Below are positions 42,626 to 54,665 of a stretch of DNA of 64,000 nt, piece after piece. Within the stretch, counting starts at the first letter, position 1; each line of letters begins with the position of its first letter. The translations under genes were made by a program, and so were the position numbers. The notes below the pieces were generated by a model. That model had not been told where the DNA came from. It did no database searches and saw nothing but the letters and a program-made list of their open reading frames with translations. The DNA comes from Christensenellaceae bacterium (GTDB taxonomy: Bacteria; Bacillota; Clostridia; Christensenellales; Borkfalkiaceae), in NCBI GenBank assembly GCA_948890655.1, contig CAQTYU010000005.1, positions 1 to 64,000 on the forward strand, in the 5' to 3' direction.

Positions 42626-43591
42626 TTATTTCTTTCCGCCCACAACCTTTACAAGCCCTTCTTCTATGAGCTGTTCGGTGGTTTCAAGCTTATATTCCTT
42701 TACGTAATCGGTTTTCTTTGCCGCGGTTTCCTCAAGCACAAGTTTTGCCGCCGCCTGCGACACAAGGTCGATTGCCTGGTTTACGTGAGCTTCTTTCTTA
42801 ACCCTCAACAGACAGGGAGTTGCGGCGTGAACCGACTTATCCGAAACGTCCTCTACGTCGTAATTTTTGATTTTACTCACTTCGAGAGGGAAATAAACCG
42901 ACAGCGTTTTACCCCTTAAAGCTATTTTTATAAGTTGCACTCTGCCCTTTGCCACTTTTTCCTGGCGCCAGGATACGCTGCTTTTTACTCCTTTATAAGA
43001 AAGCGCCGCGTTTTTAATCTGCGAATACCATCCCTTTACCGTATCGCTGGACTGAATTAACCGCGCTTTGTAACTGCGGTTATAGCGCTGCCCCTGTTCG
43101 AGTTCGGGCGCGGATTCGATTGCGGCAAGTCTTACTTCCTTTTCCTTTTCGCTCTCGTTGTCTTCAACGTCGTCCTCTTCTTCCTCTTCGGGTTCTTCTT
43201 CCGACTCTTCTTCCTTAACGGGTTTTTCAACCTTTGCCGGTTCTTCTTTTATTTCTTCTTTTACGGGTTCGGGTTCTTTTTCCTCTTCCTCTTCCTTTTC
43301 CTCTACAGCCGTTCCGGCAACTTCTTCAACGGTTTCGGCAACTTCTTCCGGCTCTTCGGCGTACTGCGCGGAATTTTCCGCCGCAGCTTCTTCCATAGCC
43401 TCTTCTTCTAAATTTTGAACAACCGTCTCCTCTTCGTTTTCGGGCTGTATTTCGGTAACGTCAGGCTGTTTTTTGCCCTTTTTTGCCTTAATTTCGGGTA
43501 AAACCGCAATCAGGTATATCAGTCCGAACAACGCAACAGCGACGACAAGTCCGACAACCACGCCCACTATAACCGCAACTTCTGTACTCAT
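42626..43591 (-). CDS. Single-pass membrane protein with acidic linker
   Basis: A 321-residue protein. I start at ATG 43591, preceded by GCGGAGG; an ATG 33 bases upstream has no ribosome-binding site. Residues 5-32 are one membrane segment (V-A-V-I-V-G-V-V-V-G-L-V-V). Residues 40-170 are extremely Glu-rich and probably unstructured. The C-terminal 130 residues (Y-N-R-S-Y-K-A-R-L-I-Q-S-S-D, then K-G-V-K-S-S-V-S-W) resemble an unnamed domain I associate with Clostridia proteins of unknown function. Predicted N-out with a cytosolic tail. It has its own terminator. Confidence 0.7.
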   Translation of the reverse strand: MSTEVAVIVGVVVGLVVAVALFGLIYLIAVLPEIKAKKGKKQPDVTEIQPENEEETVVQNLEEEAMEEAAAENSAQYAEEPEEVAETVEEVAGTAVEEKEEEEEKEPEPVKEEIKEEPAKVEKPVKEEESEEEPEEEEEDDVEDNESEKEKEVRLAAIESAPELEQGQRYNRSYKARLIQSSDTVKGWYSQIKNAALSYKGVKSSVSWRQEKVAKGRVQLIKIALRGKTLSVYFPLEVSKIKNYDVEDVSDKSVHAATPCLLRVKKEAHVNQAIDLVSQAAAKLVLEETAAKKTDYVKEYKLETTEQLIEEGLVKVVGGKK

Positions 43592-43795
43592 ATTTTCCTC
43601 CGCAATTATAATTGTAACCGTCATAAATTTTGACAGAAAACATTATATCATATCTTTTTCAAATGTCAACAGCATAAATAAAAAAAGATTACAACACACA
43701 TTTTTTGTTAAATCGTTTCATAGCGCAGACTTTCCGTAGCGCGTTTTTATATGGACAAATCAGACCTTTTTATGTAATTTTCAGACATTTTGCCT

Positions 43796-43818
43796 TTCAA
43801 AAAACGCCGTTTTTTGAA
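43796..43818 (-). terminator. T-rich hairpin after the topoisomerase A-subunit gene
   Basis: TTCAAAAAAC (43796-43805) pairs with GTTTTTTGAA (43809-43818), and an overlapping second palindrome (GTTTTTTGCCAAAAAAC) follows on the plus strand. Position after gyrA/parC suggests a terminator. Nothing else is seen in 43592-43874. Confidence 0.5.
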
Positions 43819-43874
43819 TGTTTTTTGCCAAAAAACGAGCGTTTTTCAATTTATAAAGAGGCAAAATTTAGGGG

Positions 43875-46358
43875 TTAAATCTTAATCTGAACGCCACCGG
43901 AATAGTCGGATTTGTATTTTAACGCAACCACTTTTTTAACCGTGCCCGCGTCCTTTACGGGTCTGCCCTTGAACACGCGGCTTTCAATAGAAATGCTTTC
44001 GGTGCTGATTTCGGTTACTTGCTTTTCTTCGGAAACTATCGCAAGATTATAAGGTACGGTTACGTAATCGGCAAACAGAATTTCGCCCTTGCCCTTTATA
44101 TCGGCAAGCATCATTCCTTTGCCGCCCCTGCCGCGGGGGTCGAACAGTGAAGAAATTACCCGCTTGAAGCCGCCCAGAGTGGTTACCACGATTATTTCTC
44201 CCTCGCCGTTCTGCTGAGCGGCAAAAACAACCTCGTCGCCGTCGTTAAGCGTTACGCCCCTTACACCGCCGGCAAGCCTGCCCTGAACGGGAACGTCGTC
44301 CTTTTCGGCGTTGAGGCAAAGCGCGTTTTTGGTTACGAAAAGCATTGTGGAAAATTCGTCCTCGTCGAACGTTTCCGCGGTTAAGAGTTCGTCGCCCTCT
44401 TTAAGCTTGAGCGCGGGGAAAAACTTTTTGCCGAAACTTATATACTCGCTCCACGCGGTGCGTTTTACGGTTCCGCCCTTTGTGAACATTAAAAGAGTCG
44501 AATTCTGGTTGATTTGCTGTTCCGCAAAAATTTTGACGGCGTATTCGCCTTTCTGCACACCGTCGGCAAGCGTTTCCGCCTTTACCCCCGCCGACTTGTA
44601 ATCGCAGGGGTCAGCATCCGAAAGGTCGACCTTTATGCAGTTGCCCAGATTGGTGAACACGTAAACGGTTCCGCCCGTGCAGTTGACGACCTGTTTGTGC
44701 ATAAGCGAGAGCGGCGCGCTCTTTATAAGCTTTTTCTTTGCGTTGCCTTCGAAGTCCTCGCGCTCCATAAATTTTACGCCGTCCGCCGCGGTGAGCGCAA
44801 CCGTCCACGCCGAGACCTCACGCTTTACATCCTGCCGCTTGACGTAAATCTTTTCCGTGTTATCGACAATCTGCGTTTTGCGCTCGCATTTGTATTTGCG
44901 TTTTATATCCAGCATTTCGCGCTTGACTATGTCCATTTGCAGGCCTTTGTCGGCAAGAATTCTCTTTATTTCCGCAATGCGCTTTCTGAGTTCGGCAAGC
45001 TCGTTTTTAAGCTTGGTTACTTCAAGCTTTGCAAGCCGTGCAAGCCTTAAATCCAGAATAGCCTGCGCCTGTTTTTCGGAGAGGGCGAACCTTTCCATAA
45101 GGCGCCTGCGCGCTTCGGGAGTCGATTCAGAGGTCTTTATAATTTTTACAACCTCGTCCACGTTGTGCACGCCGATAATAAGCCCTTCCAGAATATGACA
45201 GCGCGCCTCGGCCTCTTTAAGCTCGTGGCGGCAACGGCGCACCACAACTTTCTGCTGATACTGTGTGTAGTATCTTATGATATCCAAAAGCCCGAGCTGT
45301 CTGGGCTTTCCGCCCGCGATTGCAACCATATTTATGCCGAAGGTGCACTCAAGGTCGGTGCACTTTAAAAGAGTGTTTAAAATAACGTCGCAGTCGGCGT
45401 CCTTTTTAACGGTTATAACCGCGCGCATACCCTGCCTGTCGCTTTCGTCCACAATTTCGGCAATGCCGGATAAAAGCTCCTTTTTTTCCTCTCGCTGGAG
45501 CATTATTTTTCTTAAAAGCTCGGCTTTGTTAGTCTGGTAGGGCAGTTCGGTTATTATGATAAGTTTTTTGCCGTTTTCACCCTGTTCAACCGAATACTTT
45601 GCACGGAGAGTTATTTTACCCTTGCCTGTTTCATACGCCTGCTTAAGCTCGTTTGCGATTATATAACCGCCGGTGGAAAAGTCGGGACCGGGGATAATTT
45701 TCATCATTTCCCCCAAGGATATGCGGGGGTTATCGATATAGGCACAGCAACCGTCTATAACTTCGCCAAGATTGTGCGTGGGAATGTTTGTTGCAAGTCC
45801 CACGGCGATTCCGTTGGCGCCGTTGACTAAAAGATTGGGATAGTGCCCCGGCAAAAGGTCGGGCTCCAAAAGGCTGTCGTCAAAGTTGAACGAAAACGGA
45901 ACGGTCTCCTGTTCGAGGTCCTTTAAAAGCTCCATTGCAAGCGGTTCCAATCTCGCTTCGGTATATCTCATAGCCGCGGCGGGGTCGCCGTCAACGGAAC
46001 CGAAGTTTCCGTGACCGTTTACGAGAGTCATACGCATGTTGAACGGCTGGGCCATTCTTACCATTGCGTCGTAAACAGAACCGTCGCCGTGGGGGTGGAA
46101 TTTACCCATACAGTCGCCGACTATCCTCGCCGACTTTTTGTGCGGCTTATCGGGCGTTAAGCCCATTTCGTACATAGTGTATAATATGCGGCGCTGAACG
46201 GGCTTTAATCCGTCCTCTACGCGGGGCAAAGCCCTGTCCAAAATTACAAACTCCGCATAGGGGAGCATGGAGCCGGGCATTACCTCTTCGATGGGCCGAA
46301 CATGAATTTGCCCCTGTGGTATGGAGGTTTGAAAACCGTTCGAGTTCTTTTTTGCCAT
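43875..46358 (-). CDS. Type IIA DNA topoisomerase subunit A (GyrA/ParC)
   Basis: An 827-residue DNA cleavage subunit. Seen are [18 protein letters not shown] near residue 48, the quinolone region [10 protein letters not shown] near 90, and A-A-M-R-Y-T-E-A-R with the active-site Tyr near 131. The C-terminal beta-pinwheel holds R-G-R-G-G-K-G, close to the gyrase A box, which favours a wrapping gyrase, but the partner subunit looks divergent, so gyrase and topoisomerase IV remain open. The position equal to E. coli Ser83 is Gly. Its ATG overlaps the TGA of the B-subunit gene by one base, so the pair is co-translated. Confidence 0.9.
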   Translation of the reverse strand: MAKKNSNGFQTSIPQGQIHVRPIEEVMPGSMLPYAEFVILDRALPRVEDGLKPVQRRILYTMYEMGLTPDKPHKKSARIVGDCMGKFHPHGDGSVYDAMVRMAQPFNMRMTLVNGHGNFGSVDGDPAAAMRYTEARLEPLAMELLKDLEQETVPFSFNFDDSLLEPDLLPGHYPNLLVNGANGIAVGLATNIPTHNLGEVIDGCCAYIDNPRISLGEMMKIIPGPDFSTGGYIIANELKQAYETGKGKITLRAKYSVEQGENGKKLIIITELPYQTNKAELLRKIMLQREEKKELLSGIAEIVDESDRQGMRAVITVKKDADCDVILNTLLKCTDLECTFGINMVAIAGGKPRQLGLLDIIRYYTQYQQKVVVRRCRHELKEAEARCHILEGLIIGVHNVDEVVKIIKTSESTPEARRRLMERFALSEKQAQAILDLRLARLAKLEVTKLKNELAELRKRIAEIKRILADKGLQMDIVKREMLDIKRKYKCERKTQIVDNTEKIYVKRQDVKREVSAWTVALTAADGVKFMEREDFEGNAKKKLIKSAPLSLMHKQVVNCTGGTVYVFTNLGNCIKVDLSDADPCDYKSAGVKAETLADGVQKGEYAVKIFAEQQINQNSTLLMFTKGGTVKRTAWSEYISFGKKFFPALKLKEGDELLTAETFDEDEFSTMLFVTKNALCLNAEKDDVPVQGRLAGGVRGVTLNDGDEVVFAAQQNGEGEIIVVTTLGGFKRVISSLFDPRGRGGKGMMLADIKGKGEILFADYVTVPYNLAIVSEEKQVTEISTESISIESRVFKGRPVKDAGTVKKVVALKYKSDYSGGVQIKI

Positions 46359-48433
46359 CAGTCTTCCTCCCTCTGTTCGGCTTTAAAATGAACTTTTTCG
46401 ATAAAGCCGTCCACCTTATTAAAGTTTGCGTTCGCCGCCAGAAATTCCTTTCTGCCTTCGACCTTGTCGCCCATAAGCATTTCTATAACGTTCGCCGCTT
46501 CCGCCGCGTCGTCTATGGTAACCTGAATGAGATTTCTGGTTTCGGGGTTCATAGTCGTGTCCCAGAGCTGGTCCGCCGACATTTCACCCAGTCCTTTATA
46601 GCGCTGTATCGAATAACCCTTGCCGACTATTTTAATCTTTTCGTCAAGTTCCTTGTCGTTGTAAGCGTATTCGACAACGTCTTTCTTGAACACCCTATAT
46701 AGGGGGGGCATTCCGATATACACGCATCCCGCATTCACGAGTTCGCGCATATATTTGAAGAAGAACGTTAAAAGAATACAGCGTATGTGCATACCGTCCT
46801 GGTCGGCGTCGGATAAAATAATTACCTTTTTGTATTTGGTTTTTTCCACGTCGAAAGAGCGGTTAAACCCCGCGCCTATAGCGGAGATAAGCGTTTTTAT
46901 CTCTTCATTCTGAAGCGCCTGCAGGGCCGTCTTTTTCTGAACGTTTAAGGGCTTGCCGCGGAGTGGCAGAATCGACTGGCACTGCCTTATGCGCGCCTGT
47001 TTTGCGGTTCCGCCCGCGGAATCGCCTTCAACTATGAAAAGTTCGTTCATTTCGGGATTTCTGCCCGAACACGCGGCAAGCTTGCCGACCAGATTCAAAC
47101 CGTCGCTGTCGGAAGCCGCTTTTGCAACGTCGCGCTCGGCGCGGTGCTTTATTCTGTCGTCGGCGGCAAACTTAGCCTTTTGCGCAATTTTATCGAATAC
47201 CGGTTTTAACTGCTTGTTCTTTATCAGCTGCGAAAGCCCCTCCGTTACGGTCTGTTCGACTGCGGATTTTACTTCGGGGTTGCCGAGCTTTGTTTTTGTT
47301 TGTCCTTCGAACTGGACGTTTGCCATTTTTACGGTTAAAACCGCGGTTAAACCTTCCTTTATATCGTCCGCGATGAAAAGCGGGTCTTTAGCCTTTAAAA
47401 CGCCGTTCGACTTGGCGTAGTCGTTTATTACTTTTAAAAGCCCGGTATGGAAGCCCGTTTCGTGGTAACCGCCCTCGATTGTGGAAATATTATTCACAAA
47501 CGAAAACAAGCTTTCGGTGTCGTCTTTCGTATGAGCGAAAGCGAATTCTATTTTTATTTTTCCGACGGGAAAACCTTTGAGCTGAACGTCTTTAATTGCG
47601 GCATAGTACAGGGGCTGGGAATATAACTGGAATTTTTCGCCGTTTAAATACCTGACGAAATCGATAACGCCGCCGTCGTATTTATAGCTGACCGGCTCCC
47701 TTGCCGGAAGCGCTACTTTTACGCCTTCCGCAAAGCCGTTTTCATCCTCTTCGCCCTCTTCGATTGTATAAAATTCGCGCTCGTCAAACAGACTTATTTT
47801 TACGCCCTTGTTCAAAAACGCAAGTTCTTTTAAACGTTTGGAAATGGTGTCGTAGTTCCATTCAACCGTTTCAAAAACTTCTTTATCGGGCATAAAGCGC
47901 ACAAACGTGCCCTTTTCTCCCGTCTTTTCGCCGGTATTTTTCAACGGAGCGACAGGCACCCCGCAAAGCCATTTTTTACGCTCCTTGTCAAACGTGCTTT
48001 TAAAGCTCATTTTAAACACGTTGCCGCGGTAAACTTCAACGTTAAGCCACTCTGAAAGAGCGTTTGTGACCGAGGCGCCGACGCCGTGCAGACCGCCCGA
48101 AAAAGCGTAGTTTTCGTTGTCGAACTTGCCGCCCGCGTGCAGCTTTGTAAAAATAATTTCAACTCCGCTCATCTTCACTTTGGAATTGACGTCCGTTGGC
48201 ATTCCCCTGCCGTTGTCGCGCACCGAAGCCGAACCGTCGGCGTGGAGAGTTACGGTTATTTCGTCGGCGTAGCCGTTGGCGGCTTCGTCCACGGCGTTGT
48301 CCACAATTTCCCACAGAATGTGATGAAGTCCTTTAACGCCCGTCGAACCGATATACATACCGGGCCGGACGCGCACCGCCTCCAGTCCTTCGAGAATTTT
48401 CAAATCGTCCGCGTTGTAACTTTTTTCTGACAT
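46358..48433 (-). CDS. Type IIA DNA topoisomerase subunit B (GyrB/ParE)
   Basis: A 691-residue ATPase subunit, about 50 longer than most Gram-positive GyrB. The GHKL ATPase shows [17 protein letters not shown] and G-L-H-G-V-G-A-S; the TOPRIM region shows V-E-G-D-S-A-G-G near residue 468 and L-S-D-A-D-Q-D-G near 543, where most family members have D-x-D-V-D-G; the end has Y-K-G-L-G-E-M. An acidic insert occurs around 210-235. It pairs with the A subunit to pass DNA with ATP hydrolysis. Its own promoter lies at 48466-48494. Confidence 0.93.
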   Translation of the reverse strand: MSEKSYNADDLKILEGLEAVRVRPGMYIGSTGVKGLHHILWEIVDNAVDEAANGYADEITVTLHADGSASVRDNGRGMPTDVNSKVKMSGVEIIFTKLHAGGKFDNENYAFSGGLHGVGASVTNALSEWLNVEVYRGNVFKMSFKSTFDKERKKWLCGVPVAPLKNTGEKTGEKGTFVRFMPDKEVFETVEWNYDTISKRLKELAFLNKGVKISLFDEREFYTIEEGEEDENGFAEGVKVALPAREPVSYKYDGGVIDFVRYLNGEKFQLYSQPLYYAAIKDVQLKGFPVGKIKIEFAFAHTKDDTESLFSFVNNISTIEGGYHETGFHTGLLKVINDYAKSNGVLKAKDPLFIADDIKEGLTAVLTVKMANVQFEGQTKTKLGNPEVKSAVEQTVTEGLSQLIKNKQLKPVFDKIAQKAKFAADDRIKHRAERDVAKAASDSDGLNLVGKLAACSGRNPEMNELFIVEGDSAGGTAKQARIRQCQSILPLRGKPLNVQKKTALQALQNEEIKTLISAIGAGFNRSFDVEKTKYKKVIILSDADQDGMHIRCILLTFFFKYMRELVNAGCVYIGMPPLYRVFKKDVVEYAYNDKELDEKIKIVGKGYSIQRYKGLGEMSADQLWDTTMNPETRNLIQVTIDDAAEAANVIEMLMGDKVEGRKEFLAANANFNKVDGFIEKVHFKAEQREED

Positions 48434-48465
48434 AAATACCCTTGCTTGTGTTTATTAACCGTATG

Positions 48466-48494
48466 ATTATACCATATATTGTAAAAAAAGTAAA
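48466..48494 (-). promoter_or_regulatory. Promoter of the topoisomerase operon
   Basis: On the minus strand TTTACT (48489-48494), 17-base spacer, TATAAT (48466-48471). The -35 box falls in the T run of the ligA terminator, a compact arrangement. Confidence 0.6.
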
Positions 48495-48525
48495 GCGCAC
48501 GGACGAAATTTTCGTCCGTGCGATA
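48490..48525 (-). terminator. Terminator after ligA
   Basis: CGCACGGACGA (48496-48506) pairs with TCGTCCGTGCG (48512-48522); on the minus strand CTTTACTTTTTTT follows. Confidence 0.85.
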
Positions 48526-48639
48526 AGCTGTTTTTTAACCGGATTATTTATTTTTGAAAAATTTGAAAGCTTGTTTGCCGTCCCGTTCCGCCGACGTGCA
48601 AACCATGCGTCTTGCCGGAGCATTTATTTTGCGGAAGTT

Positions 48640-50583
<1,944 letters not shown>

Positions 50584-50636
50584 TTATCCTCTATCTACCG
50601 GCGCGTAACACGGCAAGCGCCGCAAACGCGCGTTTT

Positions 50637-52925
50637 TTAAAGTATTGTCAGCGGCGCCAACGCAGCGGAAAGTTCCTTTATGCCCTGACCTTCGAACGCG
50701 ACGTTTATCGTAGCGCCGCCGTTTTTTACCGCTATTACCATTCCGACGCCGAATTTTGCGTGTTTAACGCGCATACCGACGGAGTATTTTCCCGCATTGT
50801 TATTTTTTGTTACCTGCGGCTTTACGCCGCCGAAAGCGCCCTTAAAAGAACTTGTTGCACGCGATGTTTCGAATTCGTCCGCTTCGGAATAGAGCGCTCT
50901 TCCCGAAGATTTAACCGTTCCGTAATTATTGTTGTAACCGTATCCGCCGCCGTATCCGCTTCCGCCGTAACCGCCGTAGGAGCTTTTACCGAAGCTTGAG
51001 CCTGCGCGTTCGTAAGCCGCGGAGCCAAGTTCGGGGGCAAGTTCCAAAATAAAACGCGAGGGCGAGGCGAGTTCTCTGTGCCCGTAAAGATAACGCGACT
51101 TACAGCGCGTTAAATACAGCCTGTTCTTTGCGCGGGTGATTGCAACGTACATAAGCCTGCGCTCCTCTTCTTCGCCGTGCCCGTCGTCGTCCGAGCGCGA
51201 CGAGGGGAAAATGCCCTCTTCCAAACCGCAGACGAACACCGCCGGAAATTCAAGCCCTTTTACCGAATGGATTGTGGCGAGCGTAACGAAATCCCCGTTT
51301 TCAAGCTCGTCGGTATCGGAAGCGAGGGTGACGGAATTGAGGTATTCGTTCAAAGTCGCCTGCGGGTTGAGCCTTGCGAAATCGTCAACCGAAGCGATAA
51401 ATTCTTCTAAGTTTGCCAGTTTCGCGTCGCCGTCGTCGGTGCCGTCGTCGTAAGCGGAACGCAAACCGGTTTGCGAAATTACGTTGCGGACGAGTTGTGG
51501 AACGGGAATTTCCTGCGCAGACTGCACAAAGCCCTGAATAAGTTTTGCAAAGTCCGCGATTTTTTCGCCCGTTTTTTGAGGCAACGCCAGATTTTTGCAA
51601 TCGACGGCGGCGTCGTAAAGCGAAAAGCCGAGCGGGGCGGAATAATCGTACATCGTTTGCAAGGTTTTGCCGCCGATGCCGCGGCGGGGGACGTTGATTA
51701 TCCTTTCGCACGCCTCGTCGTCAAACGGATTTGAAATAAGACGCAGATACGCGAGCACGTCCTTTATTTCCTTTCTTTCAAAAAATTTGAAACCGCCGAA
51801 AACCTTGTACGGTATGCCGTATTTTGTGAATTCCTGTTCATATGAACGCGTAAGCGCGTTTATACGCATTAATACGGCAAAATCGGAATATTTGTTTTTG
51901 CCGCTTTTTACGGATTCCTTGATGGTTTTTGCGGTAAAAAGCGCTTCGCCGGCTTCTTCGTCCGCCTGAAAATAAACGGGTTTTTCCCCTTCTTCCGCTT
52001 CCGTCCACAGTTCCTTGCCGCGGCGGTTGCCGTTGTTTTTTATTATACAGTTGGCAAGCCTTAAAATAGATTTTGTGGAACGGTAGTTGCGTTCGAGCTT
52101 GAACACTTTTGCATTGGGGAAATCCTTGTCGAACGCCAGAATATTTTCTATTTCGGCGCCGCGCCAGCCGTAAATAGACTGGTCGTCGTCGCCCACGACG
52201 AATAAGTTGCCGTGCACGGACGAAAGCAGTTTTATTATTTCGTACTGAACGGAGTTCGTGTCCTGAAACTCGTCAACAAGCACGTATTTAAACTTATCGG
52301 CAAGGTAATTTTTAACTTCTTCGTCACGGCGTAAAAGCCTGCGCGTTTCCAAAAGCAAATCATCGAAATCGAGCGCGTTATTTGATTTTAAATGATTGTT
52401 ATAGCGGTCGTAAATTACGACGATATCCTCCATTCCGTGTTCGTAACGGAATTTTCTGCCGTACTGGTCGGGGTCGAGCCCAAGCATTTTCGCCTTGCTT
52501 ATGTGGCGTTTGGCTTCCTTTAAAAGTTTTTCGTCGTCGTAATCGAGTTCCTGAAAAGATTTTTTTATTACGTTTGCGCGCTCGGTTTCGGAATAAATCG
52601 AAAAATTCGGCTTTATATCCGCATGTTCGGCAAACTGGCGGAGAATTTTTACGCACATAGAATGAATCGTGCACACCCATTTGCTTTCGCCCTCTCCGAG
52701 CATGTTTAAAAGGCGCTCCTTTATTTCACCCGCAGCCTTGTTTGTAAAGGTTATTGCAAGAATCTGCGACAGAGGCGCCAGACCTTCTCTTATTATGTAG
52801 GCGATGCGCGAAGTTAAAACGCGCGTTTTGCCGGAGCCCGCACCCGCAAGCACCAACACGGCGCCCTCTGTTTGTTTAACGGGTTTTAATTGTTCTTCGT
52901 TCAGTTTATCAAGTAGTATATCCAT
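50637..52925 (-). CDS. pcrA: PcrA/UvrD-type 3'-5' DNA helicase
   Basis: A 762-residue SF1A helicase. Walker A G-A-G-S-G-K-T is at residues 28-34, Walker B/DEFQD near 220, then D-D-D-Q-S-I-Y-G-W-R-G, and V-A-I-T-R-A-K-N-R-L near 560-570. A Gly/Tyr/Ser-rich linker at about 645-690 precedes a C-terminal Tudor-like domain (V-G-M-R-V-K-H-A-K-F-G-V-G) that in PcrA contacts RNA polymerase. It unwinds DNA in repair and removes RNA polymerase or RecA. GAGGT lies about 12 bases before the ATG. Confidence 0.95.
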   Translation of the reverse strand: MDILLDKLNEEQLKPVKQTEGAVLVLAGAGSGKTRVLTSRIAYIIREGLAPLSQILAITFTNKAAGEIKERLLNMLGEGESKWVCTIHSMCVKILRQFAEHADIKPNFSIYSETERANVIKKSFQELDYDDEKLLKEAKRHISKAKMLGLDPDQYGRKFRYEHGMEDIVVIYDRYNNHLKSNNALDFDDLLLETRRLLRRDEEVKNYLADKFKYVLVDEFQDTNSVQYEIIKLLSSVHGNLFVVGDDDQSIYGWRGAEIENILAFDKDFPNAKVFKLERNYRSTKSILRLANCIIKNNGNRRGKELWTEAEEGEKPVYFQADEEAGEALFTAKTIKESVKSGKNKYSDFAVLMRINALTRSYEQEFTKYGIPYKVFGGFKFFERKEIKDVLAYLRLISNPFDDEACERIINVPRRGIGGKTLQTMYDYSAPLGFSLYDAAVDCKNLALPQKTGEKIADFAKLIQGFVQSAQEIPVPQLVRNVISQTGLRSAYDDGTDDGDAKLANLEEFIASVDDFARLNPQATLNEYLNSVTLASDTDELENGDFVTLATIHSVKGLEFPAVFVCGLEEGIFPSSRSDDDGHGEEEERRLMYVAITRAKNRLYLTRCKSRYLYGHRELASPSRFILELAPELGSAAYERAGSSFGKSSYGGYGGSGYGGGYGYNNNYGTVKSSGRALYSEADEFETSRATSSFKGAFGGVKPQVTKNNNAGKYSVGMRVKHAKFGVGMVIAVKNGGATINVAFEGQGIKELSAALAPLTIL

Positions 52926-53056
52926 ATCGTGCCGATTACCTCAAACGCAGAGATACGAGCAGAACGGGGCGCGCGGGAAAAACCCGAAAGCGCGCACGAA
53001 AAGCGCTTAGCCGAAGGTTGCCGCAAAGTTATGCAAAGTATAAATGCGTTTATTTA

Positions 53057-53086
53057 ATTATAGCACATGAAACTCTTATAAAGCAA
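53057..53086 (-). promoter_or_regulatory. Promoter of pcrA
   Basis: On the minus strand TTGCTT (53081-53086), 18-base spacer, TATAAT (53057-53062). The -35 box overlaps the stop codon region of the preceding gene at 53076, so pcrA can be transcribed independently of it. Confidence 0.5.
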
Positions 53087-53453
53087 GTTCTTTTTCCCTG
53101 CGGTACTTCTTTAACGCCGCAAGATATTTTGATGAGAGCTGAAGGTTGTAGCGTTGCTTTTCGTCGTACGACAGTTTTTCGTAGACGGATTTGTCGGTGA
53201 GTCTGCCGAGAATGTCGGAAACTTCGCCCTCGCTGTCGAGGATATTTTTGACGGTAAGATAAAACTCGTCGTCCTTTTCGCCTTTAAGCTCGCTTTTAAG
53301 CCTGCCTTTGTAAGTCGATTTTGCCTTATTTTCGTTAAATCCGTTTATTTTTGCTTTTAAAGCGCTTTCGTCCATATTCTTTTTGCAGTCCGCCCAGAAA
53401 TTTGTTTTCATTCGTTTTTTCGCGGCGCGCGCCATCAATATAATATCGTCCAT
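53076..53453 (-). CDS. Hypothetical small basic helical protein
   Basis: A 125-residue, highly charged, helical protein with many Lys and Arg and no recognised motif. I choose ATG 53453 because AAGGGG stands 6 bases upstream; a start 51 bases earlier has no ribosome-binding site. It follows rpsU, separated by a terminator-like hairpin, where many Firmicutes carry yqeY; the sequence does not match YqeY. Basic composition would suit nucleic-acid binding, but this is a guess. Confidence 0.6.
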   Translation of the reverse strand: MDDIILMARAAKKRMKTNFWADCKKNMDESALKAKINGFNENKAKSTYKGRLKSELKGEKDDEFYLTVKNILDSEGEVSDILGRLTDKSVYEKLSYDEKQRYNLQLSSKYLAALKKYRREKELAL

Positions 53454-53510
53454 AACTTGCCCCTTAAATTCAAACTTTTTCTGCATTTTTCGACTTGTTT
53501 CCAAAGTAAA

Positions 53511-53545
53511 AAAGCCCGCCCGACTTACGTCGGACAGAGCTTTTT
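53511..53545 (-). terminator. Terminator after rpsU
   Basis: A hairpin around CCGAC (53520-53524) and GTCGG (53529-53533), extended by flanking G-C and G-U pairs, is followed on the minus strand by CTTTTTTTAC. It probably limits read-through from rpsU into the downstream gene. Confidence 0.75.
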
Positions 53546-53546
53546 A

Positions 53547-53723
53547 TCAGTTCTTATTTCTTTTTCTTGCGGCTTCGCGCTTTTTGCGGCGCTTTACGGC
53601 GGGTGCTTCGTAGAACTCGTGTTTGCGCATATCGCCGATTATTCCGTCGCGCGAGCACTTTCTCTTAAAGCGGCGGAGTGCGCTTTCAACCGATTCGTTT
53701 TCGCCTACTTTTATTGTCGACAT
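53547..53723 (-). CDS. rpsU: Ribosomal protein bS21
   Basis: A 58-residue basic protein matching S21: [12 protein letters not shown] at the start, A-L-R-R-F-K-R-K-C in the middle, and a Lys/Arg-rich end. S21 joins the small subunit and helps mRNA anti-SD pairing. The ATG at 53723 is favoured over a GTG three codons upstream because the GTG lies within the CAGGTG ribosome-binding site. It has a near-consensus promoter at 53764-53792. Confidence 0.95.
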   Translation of the reverse strand: MSTIKVGENESVESALRRFKRKCSRDGIIGDMRKHEFYEAPAVKRRKKREAARKRNKN

Positions 53724-53763
53724 CTTTTTCACCTGCCCTTGCCAATGCGTTATTTACCGTTAA

Positions 53764-53792
53764 ATTATAACAAACGCCCCGTTTTAAGTCAA
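53764..53792 (-). promoter_or_regulatory. Near-consensus promoter of rpsU
   Basis: On the minus strand TTGACT (53787-53792), 17-base spacer, TATAAT (53764-53769). Confidence 0.85.
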
Positions 53793-53827
53793 ACGATTTA
53801 AAGCGGCAAAAAAATAAAAATATTAAA

Positions 53828-54598
53828 TTAAGAAATACACGCCTTAATCTGTTTTAAAGCCGTTTTTTCAAGGCGCGAAACCTGCGCCTGCGAAATGCCC
53901 ACCTCGCTTGAAATTTCCGTCTGCGTTTTGCCTTCGAAATATCTGAGGAACAAAATGCGCTTTTCCCTGTTTTCAAGCTTTGCAATCGCTTCGTACAGCG
54001 CCGCCTTTTCCGTCCACACTTCGTCGTTGTTCTTTGCGTCGAAAATCTGGTCCATTAAAAGAAGCGTATCTCCCGACTTGTTGTAAACGGGGTCGTACAG
54101 CGAAACGGGGTCGGAAATCGCGTCCAAAGCATACGCCACTTCGGAGACGGCGATATTCATTTCGGCGGCGATTGCGTCGTAAGTTACGTCTTCGTCCGCT
54201 TCTTCCAACTTTTCGCGCACTTTTAAAATCTGATAGGCGGTATCCCTGATGGAGCGCGAAACTCTCAACGAATTTCCGTCGCGCAAATACCTCTTTATTT
54301 CGCCGAGTATCATCGGAACGGCGTAAGTGGAAAACTTGACGCCCACGGAAATATCGAAGTTGTCTATCGCCTTTATAAGTCCCACGCAGCCCGCCTGGAA
54401 CACGTCGTCGGCGTTAGCTTTTTTAGCCCAGAACCTGCGCACCAAAGACAGCACCAAACGCATATTGCCCACAATAAACCTTTCGCGCGCGGCGGCGTCG
54501 CCCGCCTTTAACTTTATCATAAGTTCTTCCTGCTCCTTTTGAGAAAGAAGCGGCAGCCCCGACGTATCCACGCCGCATATAACAACTTTTTGCAACAT
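53828..54598 (-). CDS. sigG: Forespore sigma factor SigG
   Basis: A 256-residue sporulation sigma factor. The N-terminus K-V-V-I-C-G-V-D-T-S-G-L-P-L-L is characteristic of SigG. Region 2 has D-D-V-F-Q-A-G-C-V-G-L-I-K-A-I-D and F-S-T-Y-A-V-P-M-I; region 4 ends with Q-A-Q-V-S-R-L-E-K. SigG directs late forespore genes. It follows sigE on the same strand, 67 bases downstream, with AGGAGG before its ATG, giving the usual spoIIGA-sigE-sigG order. Confidence 0.96.
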   Translation of the reverse strand: MLQKVVICGVDTSGLPLLSQKEQEELMIKLKAGDAAARERFIVGNMRLVLSLVRRFWAKKANADDVFQAGCVGLIKAIDNFDISVGVKFSTYAVPMILGEIKRYLRDGNSLRVSRSIRDTAYQILKVREKLEEADEDVTYDAIAAEMNIAVSEVAYALDAISDPVSLYDPVYNKSGDTLLLMDQIFDAKNNDEVWTEKAALYEAIAKLENREKRILFLRYFEGKTQTEISSEVGISQAQVSRLEKTALKQIKACIS

Positions 54599-54665
54599 AC
54601 TTTTCCCTCCTGACTGAGTATGTAAGCTGCAAAAACAAAGGATATGTGCGGGGGTAAATTAAATT

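Noticed and set aside
48333..48623. A 96-codon minus-strand ORF between ligA and the topoisomerase pair.
   Set aside because: It runs through the ligA terminator and the topoisomerase promoter and has no ribosome-binding site.
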